Below, piece after piece: positions 17,601 through 24,219 of a stretch of DNA of 50,990 nucleotides. The notes under the pieces were generated by a model. That model saw nothing but the letters and a program-made list of their open reading frames with translations, searched no databases and was not told the DNA's origin. The stretch comes from Clostridia bacterium (GTDB lineage: Bacteria; Bacillota; Clostridia; Oscillospirales; Acutalibacteraceae), in the NCBI GenBank assembly GCA_017481575.1, contig JAFUPA010000021.1:1-50990 (forward strand), read 5' to 3'. Positions within the stretch are counted from its first letter, which is position 1, and every line of letters starts with the position of its first letter. The translations under genes were made by a program, and so were the position numbers.

Positions 17601-17722
17601 TTAAAAAGGTTATCGAATGTAACCTTATGGAGGTTGACGAAACCGAACTCAACTTTAATAACAACGAATTCGAATTCGACATCACACCAAACCAGGTAAG
17701 AACTTTCAGAATAATTGTGTAA
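14639..17722 (+). CDS. GH38 alpha-mannosidase
   Basis: This 1027-residue enzyme belongs to glycoside hydrolase family 38 and removes alpha-mannosyl residues. An N-terminal jelly-roll-like region (about 30-210) precedes the catalytic barrel. The zinc-binding motif GHSHLDVAWLWTTRE lies at about 245-259. The nucleophile is Asp360 in WLPDCFGFTWALPQ, and LLTNQFHDILPGTSIHEA provides a further zinc ligand His. Central helices and large C-terminal beta domains follow. There is no signal peptide, so it probably works in the cytoplasm on imported mannosides. The start has a strong AGGAGGG site. It is transcribed with or just ahead of a GNAT gene 22 bases downstream. Confidence 0.95.
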   Translation: MQTTMAAIMGNLIKQVERKIIMESLPITEWESYTGWHHKPGEFTYDNMPRQIMKIGDRWSVGYDATRWFRAKVTVPESMDGKKLYLYAGFGGEALVRINGKIIGAFSDEAGWADRTVVIVENNKAGEELDIELEATVNCGMFCDEAMAGKKDHMYTMKYAHLSAINVETQKYWYDIKSAYDSLEQIDNKVIYDMVYRAIDESLHVLDFDFDDETFYKSVPAANELLTKMLGEIPDAKQGTLCMIGHSHLDVAWLWTTRELVRKTARTFSNNLAMMREYPDFKFTQSQAIVYDYMKKYYPDIFAEVKKAVKEGRWEIVGNTWCEADTNLASGESLVRQLLYGREYFLKEFGVSSDVYWLPDCFGFTWALPQVIKRSGMKYFYTAKLYYNATHKFPYSVFNWRSHSGDEIVACVQQQHYQGEYDAHYIKDNWERTNQKNLTGKSIGSFGYGDGGGGVTIGQIERSKRYGDMPGMPKAQNTFVSDFFRGTEELKDELPTFNDELVYENHRGTFTSQAFIKKNNRMGEFLFRNAEFANVLSERLLGDSYPSEKMEEGWKLLLTNQFHDILPGTSIHEAMEMTREEYKEMNEIGNGLLGTAVEHLNKNVNVTTDGIIVWNFNSMPITGTVSVESNLENAKIVDENGNECRVALDGERAMFIAKDVPQMGFRVYKIEKGEASFDKVIAEKTLLENAKLKVVLDENGNIDRIYDKVNDREVLTDKGNTLSIFQDKPIHESAWNLELNYQKKRWDLNTADSIEVVTADEVKGVVRVVRSFNKSTITQDIILYADADYIDFDTTVNWYETEKVLKAAFPVSVISSHATYEIAHGSIERPTHWNYSTDLVRFEVCGHKWADLSEGDYGVSLINDCKYGYDIKDSLMRITLMRAPICPDPVGDKGVSTFKYRLYPHAGNWSQADTVKYAFELNQPLKGYCATAQNGEFGSEKSFVEVSRRNIAVDAVKPAQDGNGIIVRMYEAGKSRGNVKVKLNFADVKKVIECNLMEVDETELNFNNNEFEFDITPNQVRTFRIIV

Positions 17723-17744
17723 ATACCAATCGAGGTAATAATTT

Positions 17745-18206
17745 ATGGAGTTTAAATTTATAGATAAAAATCTTTACGATGAAATCGCTCCGAAAAGCCT
17801 GGAATTAGCGATGTATCACGCAAGAAACAGAACTGATTTGTTTTTTGAACCATCCTTAATGTCTAAAAAGGATTTCAGAAAAAGAATAAAAATTAAAGGT
17901 TTCATTGGCGTAGCTGCGTATGAAAACAATGTATTAGTTGGCTATTGCTTTTGCAGAATAAAAAGTTTCAAATCAAAGGATAATGACAAAAGTAAAAGTC
18001 TTTGGATAGATGAATTGTTCATTTGCCCCGAATATCGCCGTTTGGGTTATGGTACGAAAATTTTTATGGAGCTTCAAGAAATAGCTAAAAGAAATGATTG
18101 TTTTATTATTGAGTTTGACGTATGGCAAGTGAATGAGTCAGCACAAAAGTTTTATGATTCGCTTGGTTGCAAAAATCAAAGAATTACAAAAGAATTTATA
18201 TTATAA
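17745..18206 (+). CDS. GNAT family N-acetyltransferase
   Basis: This 153-residue protein is a GCN5-related acetyltransferase that transfers acetyl from acetyl-CoA to an amine. Motif A is clear: LWIDELFICPEYRRLGYGTKIF contains the R/Q-x-x-G-x-G/A pyrophosphate-binding loop (RRLGYG, about 98-103). A motif B-like helix (VNESAQKFYDSLGC) follows near the end, where the tyrosine often acts as general acid. The gene is visibly more AT-rich than the mannosidase before it, as is the XRE gene after it. The substrate is unknown. Confidence 0.85.
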   Translation: MEFKFIDKNLYDEIAPKSLELAMYHARNRTDLFFEPSLMSKKDFRKRIKIKGFIGVAAYENNVLVGYCFCRIKSFKSKDNDKSKSLWIDELFICPEYRRLGYGTKIFMELQEIAKRNDCFIIEFDVWQVNESAQKFYDSLGCKNQRITKEFIL

Positions 18207-18213
18207 CCAAAAT

Positions 18214-18250
18214 CCGTTGGTGAGTTTTTGTCTCGCCAACGGAGATTTTT
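18214..18250 (+). terminator. Terminator after the GNAT gene
   Basis: An 11-bp stem CCGTTGGTGAG/CTCGCCAACGG with one G-T pair is followed by a T-run (GATTTTT). Confidence 0.8.
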
Positions 18251-18307
18251 ATCTGTTATTCAATTTCTTAAGCACACCTTTTCTGCAGTTGAAAAATTCT
18301 TGCATTA

Positions 18308-18324
18308 CTTGAATTTTATTCAAG
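18308..18324. promoter_or_regulatory. Inverted repeat upstream of the XRE regulator
   Basis: CTTGAAT-ttt-ATTCAAG is a perfect 7-bp inverted repeat just upstream of the -35 box of the XRE gene. It could be an operator for autoregulation. Confidence 0.3.
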
Positions 18325-18334
18325 AGATATGTTA

Positions 18335-18375
18335 TTGCTTTTGTGAGAATAGTAGATTATTATATTGTTAATCTA
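18335..18375 (+). promoter_or_regulatory. XRE gene promoter with overlapping inverted repeat
   Basis: TTGCTT (18335-18340) and TATTAT (18358-18363) are 17 bp apart. A 7-9-7 inverted repeat, TAGATTA (18353-18359) and TAATCTA (18369-18375), covers the -10 box and the likely start point. A repressor bound there would block transcription, so autorepression by the XRE protein is plausible. Confidence 0.45.
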
Positions 18376-18390
18376 ATCGGAGGTGACAGA

Positions 18391-19476
18391 ATGGAACTTT
18401 ATCTCGGAGAAAATATAAAAAAACTGCGACTTGAAAGAGGTCTCACGCAAGAAACGCTGGCTGATTTTTTGGGTGTAACCTTTCAAAGCGTCAGCAGATG
18501 GGAGCGGGGAGAGGGCTATCCCGATATTTCGATGCTTCCTGTTATATCCAAGTTTTTAAATGTAAGTGTTGACGAATTGCTCGGTGTTAACAGGGTTGAA
18601 GACGAGGAGCAAATTGACAAGCTTTTAAAGGAACACGATAACCTTACGGATGAAAATTTGATATGGGAATCTATAAATAATTTAAAAGAAAAATATCCGA
18701 ACGATTTCCGTGTTCAGCTCAGGTATATGGGAAATCTGATATTTTATAATAAAATTACCGATAACAAGTCGATAATAAATTCCATATATCAAAATATTCA
18801 GAAAAACTGCACAGTTGATTCTGTCCGCATATGTGCCAAAAGATATTATATATACTATCTGGAGACTCTTGCTCACACAGAGGGTAGCGGGGTTTCTTTT
18901 GAAGATTGTGAGAAAATTATTGAAGAAATGCCACTAATGAGAGACGGCAGAGAAATGTATTGCTTTAACTACAAAATGCACAGCCGAAGTGATTGTTACG
19001 AGAAAATACAAGAGGCAATCGAAGAGGAATTGTTTTTGTTTTATCAGACCTTGTCCAATTATTATTTTTGCTCGGAGAAATTCTCACGTGCCTATCAGAT
19101 TGAAATTATCGAAAAAATGAAGGATTTTTTCAACTTCGTTTACGATGACGGTAATTACAGCCGAATGTGGAGAATAGTCACAAACTGTTGCTACGGAATT
19201 CTCGGTTGGTTTTACTTTGAAAAGGGCGACACAGAAAAAGCCTTGCTCAACTTAAGAAAAAGTGCTGAACTTGCCGTCAAGTTTGATAATCTTGACAAAA
19301 CCACAACCTTACATTCAACTTTGTTTGAGGGAAAACCGTTTGACAAAGATACTTTAGGCAGCACCTTTGTTGCCAAAAGCTGGATGAAAGAGCTTATGAC
19401 AGATCAATACCCGCTTACCGACGACTTTAAGTCAACTCCCGAATTCAAAGAAATAGTCTCAATGCTTGAAGATTAA
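18391..19476 (+). CDS. XRE-family transcriptional regulator with helical C-terminal domain
   Basis: This 361-residue protein opens with a lambda-Cro/XRE helix-turn-helix (residues about 4-60: IKKLRLERGLTQETLADFL, then VTFQSVSRWERGEGYPDIS). A roughly 290-residue all-helical region with TPR-like spacing follows, for example GWFYFEKGDTEKALLNLRKS near the end. This layout resembles peptide- or metabolite-sensing regulators of Firmicutes. The ATG at 18391 is chosen because GGAGGTGA precedes it; in-frame codons upstream overlap the promoter. Its gene is more AT-rich than its neighbours. Target genes are unknown, but candidate operators lie in its own promoter. Confidence 0.85.
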   Translation: MELYLGENIKKLRLERGLTQETLADFLGVTFQSVSRWERGEGYPDISMLPVISKFLNVSVDELLGVNRVEDEEQIDKLLKEHDNLTDENLIWESINNLKEKYPNDFRVQLRYMGNLIFYNKITDNKSIINSIYQNIQKNCTVDSVRICAKRYYIYYLETLAHTEGSGVSFEDCEKIIEEMPLMRDGREMYCFNYKMHSRSDCYEKIQEAIEEELFLFYQTLSNYYFCSEKFSRAYQIEIIEKMKDFFNFVYDDGNYSRMWRIVTNCCYGILGWFYFEKGDTEKALLNLRKSAELAVKFDNLDKTTTLHSTLFEGKPFDKDTLGSTFVAKSWMKELMTDQYPLTDDFKSTPEFKEIVSMLED

Positions 19477-19477
19477 C

Positions 19478-19518
19478 AAAATCCCGTTGAACACTTTTTA
19501 CAGTTCAACGGGATTTTT
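19478..19518. terminator. Bidirectional terminator
   Basis: A 14-bp stem AAATCCCGTTGAAC/GTTCAACGGGATTT (19479-19492, 19503-19516) flanked by A- and T-runs ends the convergent XRE and SGNH hydrolase genes. Confidence 0.85.
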
Positions 19519-20174
19519 TATCTGTTATTAAGTTTATCCGACACACATTCTTTCCAACGCCGTGCAATAAGCTGATGTCCTCCCGTTGTCGGGTGAACTC
19601 CGTCCCAAAGCAGATTTTTAATGTCTGTTACCTTTGCGTATTCGTCAAAAACATCCTGCAACGGAACAAAAACAGCCTTGTATTCCTCTGCAATTTTTCT
19701 TGCCACGGCGGCATATTCGCCGAGGTTTTCTTTCATATACTTAGTGTATTCTTCGTTTTCCGCAACACCGAAAAACGGCTCCATAACAACAATCAATGTG
19801 TCTGGGTTCTGCTCCAGCACTTCGTCAAGTAAAAGCCGGTAAACCTTTTCAAATCTTTCAGGCTCGGAACCGCCGCCGTTTTCTCTTAAGAAATGCAAGT
19901 CGTTTATCCCGATAAGGATACTCAAAACCGTAGGCTTCAGGTTAAGGCAATCCTCTTTCCATCTGCCGTAAAGGTCAGATATACGGTTTGCACTGATGCC
20001 TCTGTTTATAACCTCAATGCTCTTACCCAAATTGTCTGCATACATTTCAGAAGCCAGAATGTACTGGTATCCGTGACCGTGGATGTGGTTGGGGTCGTTG
20101 TTTCTGACACGGTTTCCGTCAGTTATCGAATCACCTTGAAAAAGTATAACGTCATTGTCCTTTAATTTAAACAT
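19518..20174 (-). CDS. SGNH/GDSL-family esterase
   Basis: This 218-residue protein has the SGNH hydrolase blocks in order. Block I is ILFQGDSITDGNRVRN, with the nucleophile Ser near residue 15. The block II Gly is in NRGISANRI, and block III is IGINDLHFL. The C-terminal block V is WDGVHPTTGGHQLIARRW, holding the catalytic Asp and His. It resembles TAP/lysophospholipase or acetyl-sugar esterases. Without a signal peptide it is probably cytoplasmic. The ATG at 20174 is chosen because the promoter TTGAAC-17-TATAAT (20191-20219) lies inside any longer frame. In this gene neighbourhood a carbohydrate esterase role is likely but unproved. Confidence 0.88.
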   Translation of the reverse strand: MFKLKDNDVILFQGDSITDGNRVRNNDPNHIHGHGYQYILASEMYADNLGKSIEVINRGISANRISDLYGRWKEDCLNLKPTVLSILIGINDLHFLRENGGGSEPERFEKVYRLLLDEVLEQNPDTLIVVMEPFFGVAENEEYTKYMKENLGEYAAVARKIAEEYKAVFVPLQDVFDEYAKVTDIKNLLWDGVHPTTGGHQLIARRWKECVSDKLNNR

Positions 20175-20190
20175 ATTATCACCCAAACCG

Positions 20191-20219
20191 ATTATACCAC
20201 ATTGTAATAATTCGTTCAA
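20191..20219 (-). promoter_or_regulatory. Promoter of the SGNH hydrolase gene
   Basis: The minus strand has TTGAAC (20214-20219), 17 bp and TATAAT (20191-20196). The leader would be only about 10 bases. Confidence 0.65.
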
Positions 20220-20239
20220 CAAAAATCTTTCTGTTGCTA

Positions 20240-20268
20240 TTTACTTTATTTTTTAAATGTGGTAGCAT
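20240..20268 (+). promoter_or_regulatory. Candidate promoter of the leader-MFS operon
   Basis: TTTACT (20240-20245) and TAGCAT (20263-20268) are 17 bp apart, predicting a start near 20275 and a leader of about 100 bases before the first gene. Confidence 0.45.
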
Positions 20269-20274
20269 ATTAAA

Positions 20275-20376
20275 AACTAGGGTGACGGTAATAATCTGAA
20301 CCTGCCCGAAAGCGCCGAAAGGTTTAAATTTTAGGCGTGCAGGGTTCAACTGTTGCCAACTTGAACAGGTGATTTT
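20275..20376 (+). ncRNA. Structured 5' leader with mutually exclusive stems (candidate cis-regulatory RNA)
   Basis: The leader can form P1, GAACCTGC (20298-20305) with GCAGGGTTC (20339-20347, one bulge). P1 encloses P2, CGCC (20313-20316) with GGCG (20334-20337). Alternatively GTTCAA (20344-20349) pairs with TTGAAC (20361-20366), a perfect 6-bp stem that abuts the ribosome site AGGTG (20367-20371). P1 and this second stem compete for GTTC (20344-20347), so they cannot form together. That is the architecture of a translational switch. It does not match any riboswitch class I recognise. Function and ligand are unknown. Confidence 0.4.
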
Positions 20377-20685
20377 ATGCTTTTTAAAAGAAAACCAAAA
20401 GAACCTAAAAACGTAAAAATTGCTGACCTTACCTTCCTCACACCCGAAGCAAAGGAAGCTTTCCGTGTTCTTGAAATTGAGGAAACGGCTCAGCTTCGTG
20501 ACAAGGAAGCGGACAACTTTTATCTTGACTACTGCGTTGAGAGCGGGGGAGTTGCCGACCGTGTAATTCTTTACGAAATGCGTGCGGCAGTCTACTTTGC
20601 CAATACTGCAAAGCCCGACGAGAAAAAGCTTCGCTGGTGGTTCTGGAAAGACACAATAGCAAATCAGGACGTAGACGATGAATAA
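20377..20685 (+). CDS. Hypothetical 102-residue cytoplasmic protein
   Basis: I do not recognise this family. The protein is small and charged, with a basic start (MLFKRKPKEPKNVK). A helical acidic middle follows (LTPEAKEAFRVLEIEETAQLRDKEA), then an aromatic cluster (LRWWFWKDT) and an acidic end. There is no signal peptide or membrane segment. It is the first gene after the structured leader and overlaps the MFS transporter start by 8 bases (ATGAATAA), so the two are translationally coupled and may work together. The ribosome site is AGGTGA. Confidence 0.7.
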   Translation: MLFKRKPKEPKNVKIADLTFLTPEAKEAFRVLEIEETAQLRDKEADNFYLDYCVESGGVADRVILYEMRAAVYFANTAKPDEKKLRWWFWKDTIANQDVDDE

Positions 20686-21874
20686 AAAATACACTTCAAC
20701 AAAAATCGCCTGCTACACGGGGTACTTCGTGCAGGCGATTATCAATAATTTAGCGCCCCTATTTTATGTCATTTTTCAAGAGGAATTCGGCATAAATTAC
20801 ACAAAAATAAGCTGGCTGATAATGCTCAACTTCGTCACGCAGCTGGCGGTGGATATTGCATCTGTAAAGGTTATTGCGAAGCTCGGCTATCGCACCTCGA
20901 TTGTCCTTGCACATGTCTTCAGTGCGGTCGGACTTTTCCTGCTCGGCAACCTGCCCAGAGCAATGGACAACCACTATCTCGGACTAGTAATACCTATCAT
21001 CATTTACGCAACCGGCTCGGGACTTATCGAAGTGCTTGTCAGCCCAATTGTCGAGGGTCTGCCTCTCGAAAACAAGTCGGGCGAGATGAGCCTGCTCCAC
21101 TCCTTTTATTGCTGGGGTCAGATGTCGGTTGTCTTGCTCACAACAATTGCAATCAAATTCGCAGGCGGCGAAAATTGGGTCTATGCACCAATGCTTTGGG
21201 CAATAATCCCGTTTATAAATATGTTCGCCTTTATGCGTGTGCCGATTTTTCCGCCCGTGCCCGAGGGTCAGGACGAAATGAAGGTAAGCGAGCTTTTTAA
21301 AAGCGGAACCTTCATTTTGCTTGCACTTCTTATGCTCTGCTCGGGTGCAAGTGAGTTGGCAATGTCGCAGTGGGCATCAACCTTTGCGGAGAAAAGCCTT
21401 GGTGTTGATAAACTGACGGGTGACCTCCTCGGCCCTTGTCTCTTTGCATTTTTAATGGCTTCGGCAAGAGTTGTTTTTGGTCTGGTGGGCGATAAAATTG
21501 ACATCAAAAAAGTACTTACCTTGAGCGCCGCCCTTTGTGTTGCCGCTTATCTTCTGGCAACGCTGTCAAGTTCACCGATAGCTTCGCTTATCGGTTGCGG
21601 TTTGTGCGGACTTTCAGTTGCAACAATGTGGCCGGGAGTTTTCAGCTTTGCGGCAAAAATATTCCCACGTGGAGGTACGGCACTTTTTGCAATGCTTGCT
21701 GTTTTCGGTGACTTCGGCTGTGCGTTCGGTCCGTGGCTTGCAGGTGTTGTTTCCGACTCAGTCAGAGCCTCTGCACTCGAATTTGACCCACTCAAGTTCG
21801 GACTTTTAATTGCAGTAATTTTCCCTTTGACTATGATAATCACTATCAAGGTTTTAGCACGAAAAAAGGCATAA
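20678..21874 (+). CDS. Major facilitator superfamily transporter
   Basis: This 398-residue membrane protein has about 12 hydrophobic segments in two halves. The first helix region is ACYTGYFVQAIINNLAPLFY. The loop between helices 2 and 3 carries a degenerate MFS signature (ASVKVIAKLGYRTS), repeated in the second half as ARVVFGLVGDKIDIKKV. It resembles the sugar-transporting FucP-like branch of the superfamily, but no substrate residue pattern is decisive. Expression is probably coupled to the preceding small gene and controlled by the leader at 20275-20376. A terminator follows. Confidence 0.85.
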   Translation: MNKKYTSTKIACYTGYFVQAIINNLAPLFYVIFQEEFGINYTKISWLIMLNFVTQLAVDIASVKVIAKLGYRTSIVLAHVFSAVGLFLLGNLPRAMDNHYLGLVIPIIIYATGSGLIEVLVSPIVEGLPLENKSGEMSLLHSFYCWGQMSVVLLTTIAIKFAGGENWVYAPMLWAIIPFINMFAFMRVPIFPPVPEGQDEMKVSELFKSGTFILLALLMLCSGASELAMSQWASTFAEKSLGVDKLTGDLLGPCLFAFLMASARVVFGLVGDKIDIKKVLTLSAALCVAAYLLATLSSSPIASLIGCGLCGLSVATMWPGVFSFAAKIFPRGGTALFAMLAVFGDFGCAFGPWLAGVVSDSVRASALEFDPLKFGLLIAVIFPLTMIITIKVLARKKA

Positions 21875-21877
21875 CAA

Positions 21878-21911
21878 AACCCTCGCTTTTGAAGCGAGGG
21901 TTAATTTTTTA
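21878..21911. terminator. Bidirectional terminator
   Basis: An 11-bp stem AACCCTCGCTT/AAGCGAGGGTT (21878-21888, 21892-21902) with a 3-base loop is followed by AATTTTTT. It lies between convergent transporter genes. Confidence 0.8.
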
Positions 21912-23432
21912 ATCTTCTGTTTTGTCCTCTAAAGGCTTTTCGTTAATTTCTTTCATTTGGTCAACAACTGCCTGTCTGCGTTCAGCAAGCTCACGGTACA
22001 TACGCTCTTTCTTCTCACCTGAAAGGTCATAGAAGAACTTGGGAACAAGACCGAAAATACCTGTTGCAACAGGTAGCAATGTGCACATCATAAAGAGATA
22101 GTACTCTGTCTTTGCGGACTGATTGCCGAAGCCGGCGCCTTCCTTATAGCCAATCTTACTGAGGATGTACGATTTGATTGTAGCACCAAGAGTGCTGACA
22201 AGCTTCTTGGAAAGGTCCTTTGCAACACCTGTAATACCCTCGGTTCTGTAACCGTTCTTCCACTCACCGTAGTCGATTGTTTCGTTACGCATTTCTTCAG
22301 GTATAACGTTTTTGATACCCCATATTGTCATCCACAATGTTTCTCTGATCATCAACGTGGGAATCATAACTGCGAGCTTCTTGTAATTCTTGTTGATAGA
22401 ACCAATAAGGAAAACTATAAGCATTAAGAAATCGCCAAAGTGGGAGCTTGCAATCCACAATGTTCTTGTTGAGAATTTCTCTCTGGCTTTTGTAACAAAA
22501 GCATAGCTTGTCGGAGAAACAAATGCGCCGGGGATACCAACGATTGTACTCATTGAAGCAAAACCAAGAACATTTATGTAGTAGTAGTTCATACCTGTGC
22601 CCATACTGAAAGCACTAAAGAATTCAGTCAACGTGAGAATCAACAACGGTTTGTTGTTGAAGATTGACTTGAAGCCCTGAAGGATACTCGGCTTTTCTGT
22701 GCGTTGAAGAACTCTTTCTTTTGTAACAAATACAAAGAACAGACCCATAACGCTTACAACCGCCGACGTGAAAACACCTGCAGAAACATATAAACTCTTC
22801 ATCGGGATTTTTATAGCTCCGTGGTTTACAAGGTCAATAAGAAGACCCATCAAAATTTCGGGAGCCTTTTCTATAAATCCGGACAAAAGATTTGCCTGCG
22901 TAATCAGTCGGGTTCGTTCAATTACGTTTGGCGTAATCGTCGAAAGCATACCGGTTCTTGAAATACTATTGATAGTTCCGATAACCTCATTCACAATATG
23001 GAAAAGAAGGTAGAAAACTAACTTACCCATATGGTACGGGCTTGTATTCGCAAAGATAATCGGAAGAAGCCAATATATTATGGATAAGAAAAATCCCGGA
23101 CCGGCGCCAAAAAGCAACCACGGTCTGAATTTACCAAAACGGGTTCTTGTTCTGTCAACAATAGCCGCAAGAAAAACGTCATTTATAACGTCCCATATAC
23201 CGTTGATAAAGGTAACAATTGTCTGGAATCTGAGACCGACCTGTACAATATCTGTAATGAAAACATCCTGATACTTGTTTATGTTAAAGCTTTGTGCAAT
23301 GTCATAAACAACATAAGCAATGGTTTCTTTTGAGCCAACATAGCGTCGGTTATTTGATATGGTGCGTCCGGCTTTGATTTCATCCTGCTCCGTAACTGCA
23401 TTTTGTACGGATACAGCACTTTCTGCCATCAT
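21909..23432 (-). CDS. GPH-family (MelB-like) sugar transporter
   Basis: This membrane protein of about 507 residues has 12 predicted helices and features of the glycoside-pentoside-hexuronide:cation symporters. After an N-terminal tail it reads FINGIWDVINDVFLAAIVDRTRTRFGKFRPW, which matches the family signature D-x-x-x-D..RTR.G+.RP. A long central loop and a soluble C-terminal tail rich in Glu/Lys (QMKEINEKPLEDKTED) follow. It would import a glycoside with Na+ or H+. The start is one of two adjacent ATG codons (23432 or 23429) after AAAGGAGTGG. Longer frames overlap the promoter region. Confidence 0.85.
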   Translation of the reverse strand: MMAESAVSVQNAVTEQDEIKAGRTISNNRRYVGSKETIAYVVYDIAQSFNINKYQDVFITDIVQVGLRFQTIVTFINGIWDVINDVFLAAIVDRTRTRFGKFRPWLLFGAGPGFFLSIIYWLLPIIFANTSPYHMGKLVFYLLFHIVNEVIGTINSISRTGMLSTITPNVIERTRLITQANLLSGFIEKAPEILMGLLIDLVNHGAIKIPMKSLYVSAGVFTSAVVSVMGLFFVFVTKERVLQRTEKPSILQGFKSIFNNKPLLILTLTEFFSAFSMGTGMNYYYINVLGFASMSTIVGIPGAFVSPTSYAFVTKAREKFSTRTLWIASSHFGDFLMLIVFLIGSINKNYKKLAVMIPTLMIRETLWMTIWGIKNVIPEEMRNETIDYGEWKNGYRTEGITGVAKDLSKKLVSTLGATIKSYILSKIGYKEGAGFGNQSAKTEYYLFMMCTLLPVATGIFGLVPKFFYDLSGEKKERMYRELAERRQAVVDQMKEINEKPLEDKTED

Positions 23433-23460
23433 GCCACTCCTTTCAAATATAATTTCCACA

Positions 23461-23489
23461 ATTATATCATATCAATACAAAAAATTCAA
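23461..23489 (-). promoter_or_regulatory. Promoter of the GPH transporter gene
   Basis: The minus strand shows TTGAAT (23484-23489), 17 bp and TATAAT (23461-23466), about 30 bp upstream of the start. Confidence 0.65.
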
Positions 23490-23523
23490 TCTGAAAAAAT
23501 GCTTTTTGTTCAATTTTACAAGA

Positions 23524-23552
23524 TTGTATGTTTTGCACAAATATGTTATAAT
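23524..23552 (+). promoter_or_regulatory. Promoter of the 55-residue membrane peptide gene
   Basis: TTGTAT (23524-23529) and consensus TATAAT (23547-23552) are 17 bp apart, 20 bp before the start codon, with GAGGTGA (23561-23567) as ribosome site. Confidence 0.6.
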
Positions 23553-23571
23553 ATTTTTGTGAGGTGATTAT

Positions 23572-23739
23572 ATGAGCAACACAACAAAATTCAGCCTTAT
23601 TTTTGCTGTCGTCGGTTTAATTGTCGGTGCGGTTATGTCTTTTATAATCGACGGCAATATTGTTATAGATATGATAATCGGCACCCTTGCAGGTGCCGTT
23701 GTAGGATATTTTCTTAATTCGTTTGTTCTGAAAAAATAA
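23572..23739 (+). CDS. Small hypothetical membrane protein (55 residues)
   Basis: This short gene encodes two hydrophobic segments separated by a polar turn: FSLIFAVVGLIVGAVMSFII, then DGNIV, then IDMIIGTLAGAVVGYFLNSF. It ends in LKK. Both segments contain glycine-zipper spacing (GLIVGA, GTLAGAVVG), which favours helix packing and oligomerisation in membranes. It has its own consensus promoter and ribosome site, so it is probably expressed. Its last 26 bases overlap the convergent YbaK gene tail. I do not recognise a family. A small holin-like, toxin-like or membrane-chaperone peptide are all possible. Confidence 0.6.
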   Translation: MSNTTKFSLIFAVVGLIVGAVMSFIIDGNIVIDMIIGTLAGAVVGYFLNSFVLKK

Positions 23740-24214
23740 GGTTTGCAGTTCTTCCGTTAACAAGCTTTATCAGCGCCTCGGGGCTTACTTCAATCTGTGC
23801 CCCTACCTTACCTGCGCTGACCGCTACGGTTTCAAGCTCGGTTATGTCCGAATGAAATGTGGTTTTAAAAAGCTTTTTCATTCCCACGGGACTGCATCCG
23901 CCGTGAATGTACCCAGTCAGCGGTAAAAGCTCATCCTGCCTTATCATTTCAATTGATTTCTCGTTAACCGCTCTTGCCGCTTTCTTTAAGTCAAGATGCT
24001 CGGCAACAGGGATGACAAAAACATAATAGCTCTTGCTCGCAGCACGTGTAACCAACGTTTTGTAAACGGATTTAACGTCTTTTTTTACAAAATTAGCAAC
24101 AGTTACACCGTCTGTCGGAATACCCTCGCCGTGCGGATAAAAATGCGGTGTGTAGGGTATTTTTTTCTGCTCTAAAATCCGCATAACATTTGTTTTTTCG
24201 CTTTTCTGTGCCAT
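23714..24214 (-). CDS. ybaK: Cys-tRNA(Pro) deacylase, YbaK/EbsC family
   Basis: This 166-residue protein has the YbaK fold that hydrolyses mischarged Cys-tRNA(Pro) in trans, protecting proteome fidelity. Visible family features are GVTVANFVKKDVKSVYKTLV, the catalytic lysine region, the YIHGGCSPVGMKK loop (Gly-Gly with Cys-Ser-Pro) and the end AGKVGAQIEVSPEALIKLV. Length is normal. The ATG at 24214 follows GAGTG and lies 5 bases past the alr stop codon, so it is the third gene of the cyclophilin-alr-ybaK operon. A second, more distant YbaK-like gene lies at 31744-32223. Confidence 0.9.
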   Translation of the reverse strand: MAQKSEKTNVMRILEQKKIPYTPHFYPHGEGIPTDGVTVANFVKKDVKSVYKTLVTRAASKSYYVFVIPVAEHLDLKKAARAVNEKSIEMIRQDELLPLTGYIHGGCSPVGMKKLFKTTFHSDITELETVAVSAGKVGAQIEVSPEALIKLVNGRTANLIFSEQTN

Positions 24215-24219
24215 AAAAA

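Noticed and set aside
20290-20330. Possible glycine riboswitch, because of ACCTGCCCGAAA and GCGCCGAAAGG
   Set aside because: The flanking conserved glycine aptamer parts (GGAGAG and CTCTCAGG) and the tandem layout are missing; similarity is limited to short pieces.
23680-23697. Hairpin GGCACC/GGTGCC as terminator for the ybaK operon
   Set aside because: It lies within the small membrane peptide gene and has no T-run on the minus strand.
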